From Streptomyces filamentosus (GTDB lineage Bacteria > Actinomycetota > Actinomycetes > Streptomycetales > Streptomycetaceae), in assembly GCF_014654895.1 (NCBI RefSeq), contig NZ_BNBE01000002.1:868001-932000 (forward strand): 64,000 nt of DNA, given 5' to 3'. Of the stretch, positions 8,114-16,785 are shown one piece after another. A model generated the notes under the pieces. The model saw nothing but the letters and a program-made list of their open reading frames with translations. It did no database searches and was not told the origin of the DNA. The position numbers were made by a program, and so were the translations under genes. The first letter of the stretch is position 1. Each line of letters opens with the position of its first letter.

Positions 8114-9223
8114 TCAGGCGCGGGCCGGGACCGGCGCGGCCTCGCGGGAGGCGCCGGTGGCGAGGGCGGGCGCGGCGCGGACCGGACCTTCGAGGAGACG
8201 GCGGAGGAGGGCGGTGCGGCGGGCCGGGTCGTCGCCGTGGGTCTCGGCGAGCAGCGCGGCCAGGACGGCGATGCGGGCCTGGCCGGCCCGGAGGGTGCCG
8301 GTGAGCAGGGCGCCGGCCGCCACCAGGTCGACGGCGCCGCCGCCGGCGTAGATCTCGGCGAGCGGCCCGGAGGGGACGCGGGTGGTGACGGCGACGAGGA
8401 CGCCCCGGGCGGTGGCCTCGGCGACGGCCTCGGCGATCTCCGGGGTGGCGTTGCCCGCGCCGGTGGCGACGAGGACGATGCCCCGGGCCCCGGCGGCGAG
8501 GGCCGCGTCGAAGTGCAGGCGGTCGCCGTCGGTGTGGTGGAAGACGACGTCCACGCGGGGCAGCGCGGGGCCGCCGGCGGCGTCCGGGTCGGCGGTGCGG
8601 GCGGCGGACGGCAGCGGGAGGACGGCCGGCCGCTCGGGGAGGCGCTCGATGTCCACGCGGGAGAAGCCGACCTTCCCCAGGCGCTCGGCCGAGGGGTCGG
8701 CGAAGGCGTCGGCGGCCAGGGTGCGGACCTTGACCGTGCCGCGGGCGGCGTGGACGCGGCCGTCGAAGACGACGAGGACGCCGAGTTCGCGGACGGTGGC
8801 GGCGACCTGGAGCGCGTCGTACAGGTTGCCGGGGCCGTCACCGTCGCCGGTGCCGAAGGGGCGCTGGGCGCCGGTGAGGACGACCGGGCGGGGATCCTCG
8901 TGGTGGAGGTCCAGGAGGAAGGCGGTCTCCTCCAGGGTGTCGGTGCCGTGGGTGACGACGATCCCGTCGACGCCGGGGTCCGCGAGGACCTCGTGGACCG
9001 TGCGGAGCAGCGCGAGCTGGTGGGCCGCGGTGAGGCGCGAGCTGTTGACGTTGAAGAGGTCGACGACCTCGACGCTCACGCCCTCGGGGAGCGGGGCGGT
9101 GGCGAGGACGGCGTCGCCGGAGGCGTCCGCGACGTAGCCGGTGCCCTGCCAGCGGCTGGCGATGGTGCCGCCGGTGCTGACGACGACGATCCGGCGGGGG
9201 GTTCCGTCGTTCTTCCGCTGCAT
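8114..9223 (-). CDS. L-asparaginase
   Basis: 369 residues that hydrolyse L-asparagine to aspartate and ammonia. Both asparaginase signatures are visible: VVSTGGTIASR near the N-terminus with the nucleophile Thr, and VVTHGTDTLEETAF (about residue 90) with the second Thr-Asp pair. The conserved Lys region is ARGTVKVRTL. The start is the ATG of MQRKNDGTPRR; no signal peptide, so cytoplasmic. It is divergent from an Lrp/AsnC regulator 137 bp away, a common arrangement in which the regulator senses the amino acid and controls its neighbour. Confidence 0.92.
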   Translation of the reverse strand: MQRKNDGTPRRIVVVSTGGTIASRWQGTGYVADASGDAVLATAPLPEGVSVEVVDLFNVNSSRLTAAHQLALLRTVHEVLADPGVDGIVVTHGTDTLEETAFLLDLHHEDPRPVVLTGAQRPFGTGDGDGPGNLYDALQVAATVRELGVLVVFDGRVHAARGTVKVRTLAADAFADPSAERLGKVGFSRVDIERLPERPAVLPLPSAARTADPDAAGGPALPRVDVVFHHTDGDRLHFDAALAAGARGIVLVATGAGNATPEIAEAVAEATARGVLVAVTTRVPSGPLAEIYAGGGAVDLVAAGALLTGTLRAGQARIAVLAALLAETHGDDPARRTALLRRLLEGPVRAAPALATGASREAAPVPARA

Positions 9224-9348
9224 GTCCGCCGCCTCTCCGTGTGCCGGTCCGGGGTGCCGCCCCGATGACGCACTCCCCCTGGCAACGGTAGGCCAGAAGA
9301 GGGAGCAGTCGATTGCCAATATGGCCGCAGAAATGTTTCATCGTGGCA

Positions 9349-9360
9349 GATAATCGCGTC
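9349..9360 (+). promoter_or_regulatory. Probable leaderless promoter of the Lrp-like gene
   Basis: GATAAT (9349-9354) sits only 6 bases before the ATG at 9361 and no Shine-Dalgarno sequence precedes the start. Transcription from this -10 box would begin at or next to the A of the ATG, giving a leaderless mRNA. Confidence 0.5.
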
Positions 9361-9825
9361 ATGGACCGAATCGATCTCCACATCTTGCGCGAGCTCCAGC
9401 AGGACGGCCGGCTGAGCAACCAGGAGCTGGCCCAGCGGGTCGGCCTGAGCCCCTCCCCCTGTCTGCGCCGGGTGCGCCAGCTGGAGCAGGACGGGGTGAT
9501 CCGGGGGTACCGGGCGGTCATCGACCCGGAGGCGGTCGGACGGGGCTTCGAGGTGCTGGTCTCGGTCGAGGTGAAGCGGGACCGGGAGACGGTGGAGGCG
9601 TTCGAGGAGGCGCTCCAGTCGATCCCGGACGTGATCGAGGCGTACCGGCTCTTCGGCAGTCCGGGCTGTCTGCTGCGGATCGCGGTGGCGGACCTCTCGG
9701 CGTACGAGCGGCTGTGGATCGAGCAGCTGACGGCGCTGGCCGGGGTGACCGAGGTGAACTCGCAGATCATCATGAAGCGGATCAAGGAGCCGAAGGGGAT
9801 GCCGGTGGACGTCAGGGGCGCCTGA
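9361..9825 (+). CDS. Lrp/AsnC family transcriptional regulator
   Basis: 154 residues. The N-terminal AsnC helix-turn-helix begins MDRIDLHILRELQQDGR and continues through the recognition helix LSPSPCLRRVRQLE. The C-terminal half is the RAM/ACT-like effector domain with the FGSPGCLLRIAV segment. Start chosen at MDRIDLH, the family-typical N-terminus, rather than an in-frame ATG 48 bases upstream. It is divergent from L-asparaginase, suggesting amino-acid-responsive control of that gene and of itself. Confidence 0.92.
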   Translation: MDRIDLHILRELQQDGRLSNQELAQRVGLSPSPCLRRVRQLEQDGVIRGYRAVIDPEAVGRGFEVLVSVEVKRDRETVEAFEEALQSIPDVIEAYRLFGSPGCLLRIAVADLSAYERLWIEQLTALAGVTEVNSQIIMKRIKEPKGMPVDVRGA

Positions 9826-10024
9826 GGCGGAAGCGACGCGGAGCGCCCGCACGTGGTCGCGCCGTATGCGAGAACGTCACCGAATGGCTTCTTGTCCGTA
9901 ACACGACAACCCCGTCGCGCGTGCCACTCTCCCGGATGACACGAAGTCAACACGCGTAGAACGCCGTGCCCCCACCCCCGGCGCGGCGTTCGCCCGCGTG
10001 CCCGTCCCCGGGAAAGGGCCCCCC

Positions 10025-10825
10025 ATGTCGGTTGCACGGATACGCAGTTGGAAGGTCTGGGCGGTGCTGCCCGCCGCCCTCGCCGGACTCACCCTCCCCG
10101 CGGTCACCGCGACGCCCGCCGCCGCCACCACGACCGCGTACGACGCCACGTACTACAAGAACGCGATCGGCAAGACGGGCACGAGCCTCAAGTCCTCGCT
10201 GCACACCATCATCAGCAGCCAGAGCAAGATCTCGTACGACGCGGTCTGGAACGCCCTCAAGACCCTCGACCAGGACCCGAACAACACCGCCAACGTCCTG
10301 CTCCTCTACAGCGGCGCCTCGCGCAGCAAGAGCCTCAACGGCGGCTCGGTCGGCAACTGGAACCGCGAGCACACCTGGGCCCAGTCGCACGGGAACTTCG
10401 GCACCTCGGCCGGCCCCGGCACCGACCTGCACCACCTGCGCGCCTGCGACGTCCAGGTCAACAGCACCCGCGGCAACAAGGACTTCGACAACGGCGGCAG
10501 CGCGGTGAGCGGCGCCCCCGGCAGCTACACCGACTCCGACTCCTTCGAGCCGCGCGACGCCGACAAGGGCGACGTGGCCCGCATGATCCTCTACATGGCC
10601 GTGCGGTACGAGGGCGGCGACGGCTGGCCGAACCTGGAGCCCAACGAATCGACCAGCAACGGCAGCGTGCCGTACCACGGCCGGCTCTCGGTCCTGAAGC
10701 AGTGGAACGAGCAGGATCCGCCGAGCGCCTTCGAGGAGCGCCGCAACGACATCGTCTTCTCGACCTACCAGGGCAACCGGAACCCGTTCATCGACCACCC
10801 GGAGTGGGTCGAGGCGATCTGGTAG
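10025..10825 (+). CDS. Secreted endonuclease I family nuclease (EndA/NucM-like)
   Basis: 266 residues with a cleaved signal peptide (about residues 1-37, ending TPAAATTTAY). The catalytic region NWNREHTWAQSHGNFG followed by GTDLHHLRACDVQVN is the His-Me-finger/HNH-like core of endonuclease I, with the conserved His and the downstream Asn/His. It would degrade extracellular DNA. ATG is preceded by a GGGAAAGGG purine tract. It is monocistronic, with a hairpin plus T-run terminator at 10837-10880. Confidence 0.9.
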   Translation: MSVARIRSWKVWAVLPAALAGLTLPAVTATPAAATTTAYDATYYKNAIGKTGTSLKSSLHTIISSQSKISYDAVWNALKTLDQDPNNTANVLLLYSGASRSKSLNGGSVGNWNREHTWAQSHGNFGTSAGPGTDLHHLRACDVQVNSTRGNKDFDNGGSAVSGAPGSYTDSDSFEPRDADKGDVARMILYMAVRYEGGDGWPNLEPNESTSNGSVPYHGRLSVLKQWNEQDPPSAFEERRNDIVFSTYQGNRNPFIDHPEWVEAIW

Positions 10826-10836
10826 TCCGTCACCTC

Positions 10837-10880
10837 CCGGGGCCGGGCTCCCCCTCCGGCGGGAAACCGGCCCCGGTTTT
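10837..10880 (+). terminator. Rho-independent terminator after endonuclease gene
   Basis: A 10-bp GC stem (10837-10846 with 10867-10876) followed directly by TTTT, one of few in the window with a T-run. Confidence 0.75.
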
Positions 10881-10913
10881 GGTTTGTCGGACGATCCTCA
10901 ATACGATCCGCCG

Positions 10914-12191
10914 ATGATCACGAGAAAACGGCTGGCGACCGGGGCCTGTGCGCTGCTCGTCGCCCTGACCGCCGCACTGCTGCCGGCGAGTGCGTCCGCC
11001 GACGCGCCGCCGGCGCAGGAATCCCCCAAGGTCGAGCTGGTCCTCGACGTCAGCGGCTCCATGCGGGCCGAGGACATCGACGGCAAGTCCCGGATGAGCG
11101 CCGCCAAGCAGGCGTTCAACGAAGTCCTGGACGCGGTGCCGGAGGAGGTCCGGCTCGGCATCCGCACCCTCGGCGCCGACTACCCCGGCAACGACCGCAA
11201 GCGCGGCTGCAAGGACACCCGGCAGCTGTACCCGGTCGGGCCGCTCGACCGCACCGAGGCCAAGACCGCCGTCGCCACCCTCGCCCCCACCGGGTGGACC
11301 CCGATCGGCCCGGCGCTGACCGAGGCCGCCAAGGACCTCGGCGAGGACGGCGCGACCAAGCGGATCGTCCTCATCACCGACGGCGAGGACACCTGCGGCG
11401 TCGACCCGTGCCAGATAGCCCGCGAGATCGCCGCCAAGGGCATCCACCTCGTGATCGACACCCTGGGCCTGGTGCCGAACGCCAAGACCCGGCAGCAGCT
11501 CACCTGCATCGCCGAGGCCACCGGCGGCACGTACACCTCCGTGCACCGCACCGAGGACCTCTCCCGCAGGGTCCGCCAGTTGGTGGACCGCGCGGCCGAC
11601 CCGGTGGTGACCCCGGTCGCCACCGAGGGCACCCGGCAGTGCGCCGACGCCCCGCAGCTCAAGCCCGGCCTCTACACCGACCGCGAGACCTTCGGCGAGC
11701 ACCGCTGGTACAAGGTCGACCTGCTGCCCGGCCAGGAGCTGCGCGCCTCCGTCAGCATCTCCTCCGACCGGGCCGTGAACGACGACTACGGCGTGCTGCT
11801 GCGGGCCGTGACCCAGCACGGCCGGGAGATCACGCGCGGCTCGGAGGCCGGCGACGGCCGCACCGACGTCATCTCGACCGGACTGCGCTACCCGAAGGCC
11901 GAGACCGACGACGCGGACGAGGACGGCGACGGCAAGCCGGCCGCCGAGACCGTCTGCCTCCAGGTCAGCAACTCCTTCTCCGCGCCCCCGTCGGTGAAGA
12001 CCACGCCCGGCATGCCGGTCGAGCTGACCGTGGACGTCGTCGACGGCCCGGCGAGCGCCTCGGACGTGGCCTCCTTCGGGCTCGGCCGCGGCTGGTGGCT
12101 GCTCGGCGCGCTGGTGCTCGCCGGCTTCCTGGCCGGTCTGATCTGGGGCTGGCTGTCCCGCTGGCGCTTCGCCGTCTGGAGGACCCACTGA
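10914..12191 (+). CDS. Membrane-anchored von Willebrand factor A domain protein
   Basis: 425 residues. Signal peptide at residues 1-31 (ends ASASADA), then a VWA domain with an intact MIDAS start LVLDVSGSMRAED (D-x-S-x-S) near residue 45 and the TDGED loop near 160. An extracytoplasmic beta-rich region follows, then a C-terminal transmembrane helix (about 393-415) ending in a short Arg-rich tail. The ATG lies 6 bases after TACGAT, so the mRNA may be leaderless. TGA overlaps the ATG of the next gene (TGATG). It is probably the extracellular metal-dependent adhesion half of a two-protein surface system; partner unknown. Confidence 0.85.
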   Translation: MITRKRLATGACALLVALTAALLPASASADAPPAQESPKVELVLDVSGSMRAEDIDGKSRMSAAKQAFNEVLDAVPEEVRLGIRTLGADYPGNDRKRGCKDTRQLYPVGPLDRTEAKTAVATLAPTGWTPIGPALTEAAKDLGEDGATKRIVLITDGEDTCGVDPCQIAREIAAKGIHLVIDTLGLVPNAKTRQQLTCIAEATGGTYTSVHRTEDLSRRVRQLVDRAADPVVTPVATEGTRQCADAPQLKPGLYTDRETFGEHRWYKVDLLPGQELRASVSISSDRAVNDDYGVLLRAVTQHGREITRGSEAGDGRTDVISTGLRYPKAETDDADEDGDGKPAAETVCLQVSNSFSAPPSVKTTPGMPVELTVDVVDGPASASDVASFGLGRGWWLLGALVLAGFLAGLIWGWLSRWRFAVWRTH

Positions 12192-13012
12192 TGCGTACCG
12201 TACGGATGCTCGCGGCGGCCGCGCTGGCCGGCGCGGCCCTGCTCGGCCCGGCCGCGTCCGGCGCCCTCGCCGACACGCCCACCCCGTCCGCCAACCCGAG
12301 CGCGGGCCCCACGGAGGCCGGCACCTCCTTCCGCACCGCCGCCGCCTTCCGGCCCGGCCAGGAGGCCACCGCGCAGGCGTCGACGGGCGACTACCTGTAC
12401 TGGGTGTTCCCCGCCGACACCGGTGAGCGGCCCACCGTGAAGGCCACGGTGACGCTGCCGGAGAGCGCCCGGCGGCACGGCGCGGCCACCTGGCGGGTCG
12501 ACGTGTACGACGGGCTGCGGCGCCGCCAGCCGTGCATGTACGGCGCCCAGTCCCGGACCGCGGCGAAGGACACCGGCTCACTGGAACTGGCCTGTGTGCT
12601 GCGGCCGGTGCGGTCCTCCGCCGACGCCTGGTCGAACGAGCCGCTGCCGGGCAGCTACTACGTCCGGCTGACCGTCACCGGGCTGCCCGAGGAGGACCTG
12701 GGGCAGCCCTTCTCGGCCCGCGTCGGCGTCGGCGTCTTTGACGAGGGCGGCGCGTACGCCACCGACGGGGCGCTCGCCGTGCCGCTGGTGCCGGGCGCGA
12801 CCACCGCCGAACTGGCGCAGGCCGACGAGGAGGCCGGGCGCCGCACCGCGGTGGAGGCCGCCGCGCCGGAGGACGGCTGGTCCTCCGGCTGGTGGTCCGA
12901 CCGCTGGATCTGGACCGCGGCCGGCGGTGTCCTCGCCGCGCTCGCGGGCATCGGCGGATACGCCCTCACCAGGGGATCCGGCCGCCCGTCGCGGGTGCCG
13001 CCCGCCGTCTGA
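12191..13012 (+). CDS. Secreted membrane-anchored protein paired with VWA protein (function unknown)
   Basis: 273 residues, translationally coupled to the VWA gene (1-base overlap). Signal peptide at residues 1-29 (ends GALADTP), a roughly 190-residue extracytoplasmic domain with an FRTAAAFRPGQEA start, a Gln/Ala/Glu-rich juxtamembrane segment, and a C-terminal membrane helix (WTAAGGVLAALAGIGGYAL) with an Arg-containing tail. The topology equals that of the VWA partner, so both are type I membrane proteins. The two proteins share a YWVF/RWYKVDL-like beta-sandwich region, suggesting related ectodomains. No enzymatic motif was recognised. Confidence 0.75.
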   Translation: MRTVRMLAAAALAGAALLGPAASGALADTPTPSANPSAGPTEAGTSFRTAAAFRPGQEATAQASTGDYLYWVFPADTGERPTVKATVTLPESARRHGAATWRVDVYDGLRRRQPCMYGAQSRTAAKDTGSLELACVLRPVRSSADAWSNEPLPGSYYVRLTVTGLPEEDLGQPFSARVGVGVFDEGGAYATDGALAVPLVPGATTAELAQADEEAGRRTAVEAAAPEDGWSSGWWSDRWIWTAAGGVLAALAGIGGYALTRGSGRPSRVPPAV

Positions 13013-13021
13013 CCGCTCCCG

Positions 13022-13059
13022 CCGAAGGCCCCCGCCGCGCTCGCGACGGGGGCCTTCGG
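13022..13059. terminator. Terminator hairpin after the VWA operon
   Basis: A 13-bp perfect stem (13022-13034 with 13047-13059) and a 12-base loop, 9 bases after the stop and before the convergent Fe-S subunit gene. Confidence 0.75.
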
Positions 13060-13094
13060 ACGTCCGGGTCCCGCAAAGGACGACGTGGTTCGCG

Positions 13095-13574
13095 TCACGG
13101 CATGCGCCGGGCCCCTTCCACGACCGCCTGCCGGATGCGGTGGTAGGTGCCGCAGCGGCAGATGTTGCGCAGCTCGTCGAGGTCGGCCTCGGTGACCTCG
13201 CGGCCCGCCTCGCGGGCCCGGCGGACCGCGTCCACGGCCGCCATGATCTGTCCGGGCTGGCAGTAGCCGCACTGGGCGACGTCGAGGTCGAGCCACGCCT
13301 CCTGCATGGGGTGCAGCTCGGCGCCGACCGTGTCGGGCAGGCCCTCGATGGTGGTGACCTCGTCGTCGGCCGCGAGCTCGCCGACGGGCACGGCGCAGGG
13401 CGTGAACGCCCTGCCGTTGAGGTGGCTCGTGCAGGCCCGGCAGACGCCGACCCCGCAGCCGTACTTGGGTCCGGTGACGCCGAGGACGTCCCTGAGGACC
13501 CACAGGAGCCGCACGTCGGACTCGACCTCGGCGGTGACGGCCTTGCCGTTGAGGATGAAGGTGTGCTGGGGCAC
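13095..13574 (-). CDS. 2Fe-2S subunit of isoquinoline 1-oxidoreductase-type molybdenum hydroxylase
   Basis: 159 residues with two [2Fe-2S] clusters. The plant-type ferredoxin cluster is CGVGVCRACTSH (about 41-52, plus a later Cys), and the C-terminal cluster is CGYCQPGQ ... CRCGTY. It is the small electron-transfer subunit of a xanthine-dehydrogenase-family hydroxylase. The start is GTG (PQHTFILNGKAV). It lies 17 bases downstream of the large-subunit gene in the same operon. As in isoquinoline oxidoreductases there is no FAD subunit, so electrons probably go to a cytochrome. Confidence 0.93.
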   Translation of the reverse strand: MPQHTFILNGKAVTAEVESDVRLLWVLRDVLGVTGPKYGCGVGVCRACTSHLNGRAFTPCAVPVGELAADDEVTTIEGLPDTVGAELHPMQEAWLDLDVAQCGYCQPGQIMAAVDAVRRAREAGREVTEADLDELRNICRCGTYHRIRQAVVEGARRMP

Positions 13575-13591
13575 GGAGAGGCTCCGGAGGT

Positions 13592-15940
13592 TCAGAGGAC
13601 GCGGTCGCGGCCGTCGGTCGGGGAGGCGGGGATCGGCGGGACGGCCGGGGCGGGGGTGAAGGGCAGCGGCGCGCCGTGGTTGACCGGGAAGACGGTCGGC
13701 ATGGTGCCGGTCGCCCGGCCGTAGGCGCAGGCGACGGCGGCCATGGCCGCCGCGACGGCCAGCTCGCCGGCCCCGCCCGGCTCGTCGCCGTTCGACGGCA
13801 TGACGACGATCTCCAGCTCCGGCGGGGTGTTCCACTGCCGGGTGTAGAAGTAGTTGTCCCAGCTGCTCTCCAGGAAGGCGCCGTCCTTCAGGTGCAGTCC
13901 GGAGGTGAGGGCGAGGGCGATGCCGTCGGAGATCCCGCCCATCATCTGCGCCTCCAGCCCCTTCGGGTTGACGGCGACGCCGACGTCGACGGCGCAGACC
14001 ACCTTGGTGACCCGGGGGCCGGTGTACGCGTTCGGGACCGTGCGGCCCGTGGTGGCGGGCCGGCAGTCGATCTCGGCGAGCACCGCCACGTACGAGTGGT
14101 ACTCGGGGTGCAGGGCGATGCCCTGCGCGGTGCCGGGGGCCATCGGCCTGCCCCACCGGCCGAGTTCGGCGACCTTGTCGAGGACGGCGCGGGCCCGCGG
14201 CTCCTTCGTCAGGCGGCGGCGCAGCGCGTGGGCGTCCTCCCCCAGCTGCCGGGCCAGCTCGTCGAGGACGAGTTCCTGGGCGGTGCGCACATCGGGCGAG
14301 TAGATGTTCCGCATCGAGCCCGTGTTGTAGCCCTTGTCGGTCTCGGCGAGGAGCTGGGTGGTGACGCCGAGGTGGTAGGGGCTGATCTGGGTGAGCTGGA
14401 ACATCGTCTCGGAGAAGGTGAGGTCCGCGACCGGCAGCCGGGCCGCCTCCGCCGTCAGGACCTCGCCGATGCCGTGGCCGAAGTCGGTGGCGACCGAGGT
14501 GTGCCGCTGCTCGTACGTGAGGACCTCGCCGAGCGCGTAGGTGGCGCGGACCCGCGAGGTCGACATGGGGTGCGTACGGCCCTGCCGGAAGTCGTCGGTG
14601 CGGTGCCACATCAGCTTCACCGGCTTGCCGAGCCTGTGCGAGATCTCGGCGGCCTCGTGGGCGGCGTCGTGGAAGAGCTTGCGGCCGAAGGAGCCGCCGC
14701 CCTCGGTGACGTGCACCTTCACCGCGGATACCGGCAGGCCGAGCCGGAGCGCGATCTGCTCCTGCGCCACGATCGGGGCCTTCAGCGAGCCCCAGATCTC
14801 GGCGGAGTCCGGGCGGACGTCCGCGATGGCGCAGTTGGTCTCCAGGGCCGCGTTGCTGGCGAAGTGGAAGGTGAAGCGGGCGTCGACGGCCTTGGTGAGC
14901 AGCGGCAGCGGCGGGACGACGAGCGGGAGTTCGGCCCGGCGCAGCTCGGCGAGGACGGTGGCGTCGGTGGCGCCCTCGGCGGTGCCGGGTGCCCAGTCGA
15001 CGACGAGGGCGCGGACCGCGTCCACGCACTGGCCGAAGGTGCGGGCGCGGACGGCGACGCCGGTGGAGACGGTGACGACGTCCGTGACGCCCGGCATGGC
15101 CCGGACGGCGGCCTGGTTGGCGACGGAGCGGACGGTGCCGTTGATGGTGGGCGGCCGGCACACCATGGTCGGCAGGGCGCCGTCGACCTGGAGGTCCATG
15201 GCGAACTTCTTGCGGCCAGTGACGGCGTCGAGCGCGTCGAGGCGGCCGCGGGGGGTGCCGATGACGCGGAACTCCCCGCGGTCCTTGAGGACGACCGCGA
15301 CGGCGGTGTCGGCCACGGCGGCGGCGCGGGCGGCGAGTTCGCCGTAGCCGAGGACCGCGCCGGCCGGGGAGAGGACCGCGCCTGCCTTGGTGGTGAGGGT
15401 GGAGACGGCCTCCCCGAGGACGAGGGAGGCGGCGTGCAGCAGCCGGCCGCGGGCGACGGCGGCGGCGACCCGGATCGGGGTGTAGGTGGAGACGGTGGTG
15501 TTGGAGCCGCCGGTGAGCTGGTTGAAGAGCAGTTCGGGTCGGGCGTCGGCGAGGGTGACCCGCACCTTCTCCAGCGGCAGGTCCAGCTCCTCCGCGATGA
15601 GCATGGCCGAGGAGGTGGTGACGCCCTGCCCGACCTCGGCGCGCGGCAGCGCGAAGTGGGCGGTGCCGTCGGGGTCGAGGCGGATGGTGATGAGGCCGCT
15701 GGTCGGGAGGGCGGCCGTGGTCAGCAGGTCGTTGAGGTCGAGGAGTTCGGCCGGTCCCGGCAGCGAGGGGACGACGGCCTCGGCCGTGGCGGGCGCGAGG
15801 GCCTCGACGCCGGTCTGGGCGGCGACGGTGAGGGTGGGCGCGGCCAGGACGTAGCCCAGGAAGCGGCGGCGGCCGATGCCGGACGCCCCGGCGGGCGGAG
15901 GGCTCTGTTCGTCGTCCTGCGCGGGATGCCGCCTGGCCAT
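13592..15940 (-). CDS. Molybdopterin-binding large subunit, isoquinoline 1-oxidoreductase beta-type, Tat-exported
   Basis: 782 residues. A twin-arginine signal (GRRRFLGYVL, about 24-33) precedes xanthine-dehydrogenase-type molybdopterin domains: a repeated ALPRAEVGQGVTTSS segment, the Mo-site VTEGGGSFGRKL, and the C-terminal GGAGE loop (GDEPGGAGELAV) bearing the catalytic Glu. Together with the Fe-S subunit it should hydroxylate an N-heterocycle or aldehyde in the cell envelope, with the small subunit co-exported. First gene of the operon. ATG is chosen at MARRHPAQDDE; the upstream codons lack family similarity and the Shine-Dalgarno sequence is weak. Substrate unknown. Confidence 0.92.
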   Translation of the reverse strand: MARRHPAQDDEQSPPPAGASGIGRRRFLGYVLAAPTLTVAAQTGVEALAPATAEAVVPSLPGPAELLDLNDLLTTAALPTSGLITIRLDPDGTAHFALPRAEVGQGVTTSSAMLIAEELDLPLEKVRVTLADARPELLFNQLTGGSNTTVSTYTPIRVAAAVARGRLLHAASLVLGEAVSTLTTKAGAVLSPAGAVLGYGELAARAAAVADTAVAVVLKDRGEFRVIGTPRGRLDALDAVTGRKKFAMDLQVDGALPTMVCRPPTINGTVRSVANQAAVRAMPGVTDVVTVSTGVAVRARTFGQCVDAVRALVVDWAPGTAEGATDATVLAELRRAELPLVVPPLPLLTKAVDARFTFHFASNAALETNCAIADVRPDSAEIWGSLKAPIVAQEQIALRLGLPVSAVKVHVTEGGGSFGRKLFHDAAHEAAEISHRLGKPVKLMWHRTDDFRQGRTHPMSTSRVRATYALGEVLTYEQRHTSVATDFGHGIGEVLTAEAARLPVADLTFSETMFQLTQISPYHLGVTTQLLAETDKGYNTGSMRNIYSPDVRTAQELVLDELARQLGEDAHALRRRLTKEPRARAVLDKVAELGRWGRPMAPGTAQGIALHPEYHSYVAVLAEIDCRPATTGRTVPNAYTGPRVTKVVCAVDVGVAVNPKGLEAQMMGGISDGIALALTSGLHLKDGAFLESSWDNYFYTRQWNTPPELEIVVMPSNGDEPGGAGELAVAAAMAAVACAYGRATGTMPTVFPVNHGAPLPFTPAPAVPPIPASPTDGRDRVL

Positions 15941-16206
15941 GTGGGGGTGCCTTTCGACGCTGCCGTACCGGCCCCGGGGGCCCGGTCCTTCTCGGGTGCG
16001 GAGGTGATCATCGCGCATCCCCGAGCGCCCCGAAGCCACTTCGGCGAGGAAAGGGGACGGGAACCACGCTGGTCAGAGGCGGTTTCGGTCAGGTCTGCCG
16101 GTTTTCGACCCATGGCGGGGAGGGGGAGGTGGCGGGGGCGCCCGGCACGACCGACGCCGCACGGGGTGGTGAGGGGAGGGGTACGGCTCCGAGGGCGGGG
16201 CAGCGG
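15941..16206. other. Intergenic region upstream of molybdenum hydroxylase operon
   Basis: 266 bases without a supportable gene. It contains the operon's promoter region on the minus strand. An inverted-repeat-rich, lower-GC stretch lies around 16040-16110, but I see no convincing operator. Confidence 0.4.
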
Positions 16207-16716
16207 TCATCGCCGGGCGCGGCCGGGGCGGAACGTCCGTCGTCCGGGGGACCCCGCGCCGGTGGCGCCGGGGCTCGCCGGGGCGCCGGGGGTCCCGGGA
16301 GCCGCTCCGGAGGCCCCGTTCCCGTACCGGGTCCCGGCCCGCAGGCCGCGCACGGTCCGCAAGCCGTCCACGGTCCCCGGGCCGCGCACGGTCGGCGTCC
16401 GGCGGGCGGTCCGGGTCCGGCGGACGCCCAGGATCCGGCGGGCGGTCCGGGTCCGGGGGGTGGCCGAGGCGCGGCGGGTGGTCCTGGTCCGGCGGCCGGT
16501 CAGGCGGCTCCGGCAGGAGCGCAGCTGGTCGCGGGAGAGCCGGGCGCGCTGGCCGCCGCCCGCGATGAGGGCGTTGACCGAGACCATCGGGTCGCCGCCG
16601 ACCGAGCGGGCGATCAGCGCGCCGACGACGACCGGGCCGAGCGCCGCCACGAGGGCGGTGCCGGTGGCCGAGGCGCGGCGGAGGCGGCGGGGGCGGCGCG
16701 GGGTGCGAAGGCTCAT
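16207..16716 (-). CDS. Hypothetical Arg/Thr-rich protein with N-terminal hydrophobic segment (weak)
   Basis: 169 residues if started at MSLRTPRRPRRLRR. An Arg-rich N-terminus and one hydrophobic segment (ATGTALVAALGPVVVGALIA) look like a signal or anchor. From residue 60 the sequence is low complexity, with repeated RTRTARR-type units encoded by a 22-bp direct DNA repeat (16399-16420 and 16435-16456). No family recognised. The N-terminal part is convincing as coding; the tail could be a run-on through repeats. Upstream purines TGGAATGGA may serve as ribosome-binding site. Confidence 0.4.
   Translation of the reverse strand: MSLRTPRRPRRLRRASATGTALVAALGPVVVGALIARSVGGDPMVSVNALIAGGGQRARLSRDQLRSCRSRLTGRRTRTTRRASATPRTRTARRILGVRRTRTARRTPTVRGPGTVDGLRTVRGLRAGTRYGNGASGAAPGTPGAPASPGATGAGSPGRRTFRPGRARR
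16399..16456. repeat. 22-bp direct repeat, two copies
   Basis: CCGGCGGGCGGTCCGGGTCC(GG) occurs at 16399-16420 and 16435-16456, 36 bp apart, inside a wider tract of degenerate GGTCCG/CGCACGG repeats. Likely slippage-prone GC-rich DNA. Confidence 0.7.
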
Positions 16717-16785
16717 GGGTCCATTCCAGCCGCGCCGGGCGTCCGGCGGATCCGCCGGCGTACTCACGCCCCGGGGACGGGGTAC

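Noticed and set aside
9313..9360. Extra 16 residues on the Lrp-like protein
   Set aside because: The family starts with the MDRIDLHILREL helix; the upstream ATG has no ribosome-binding site.
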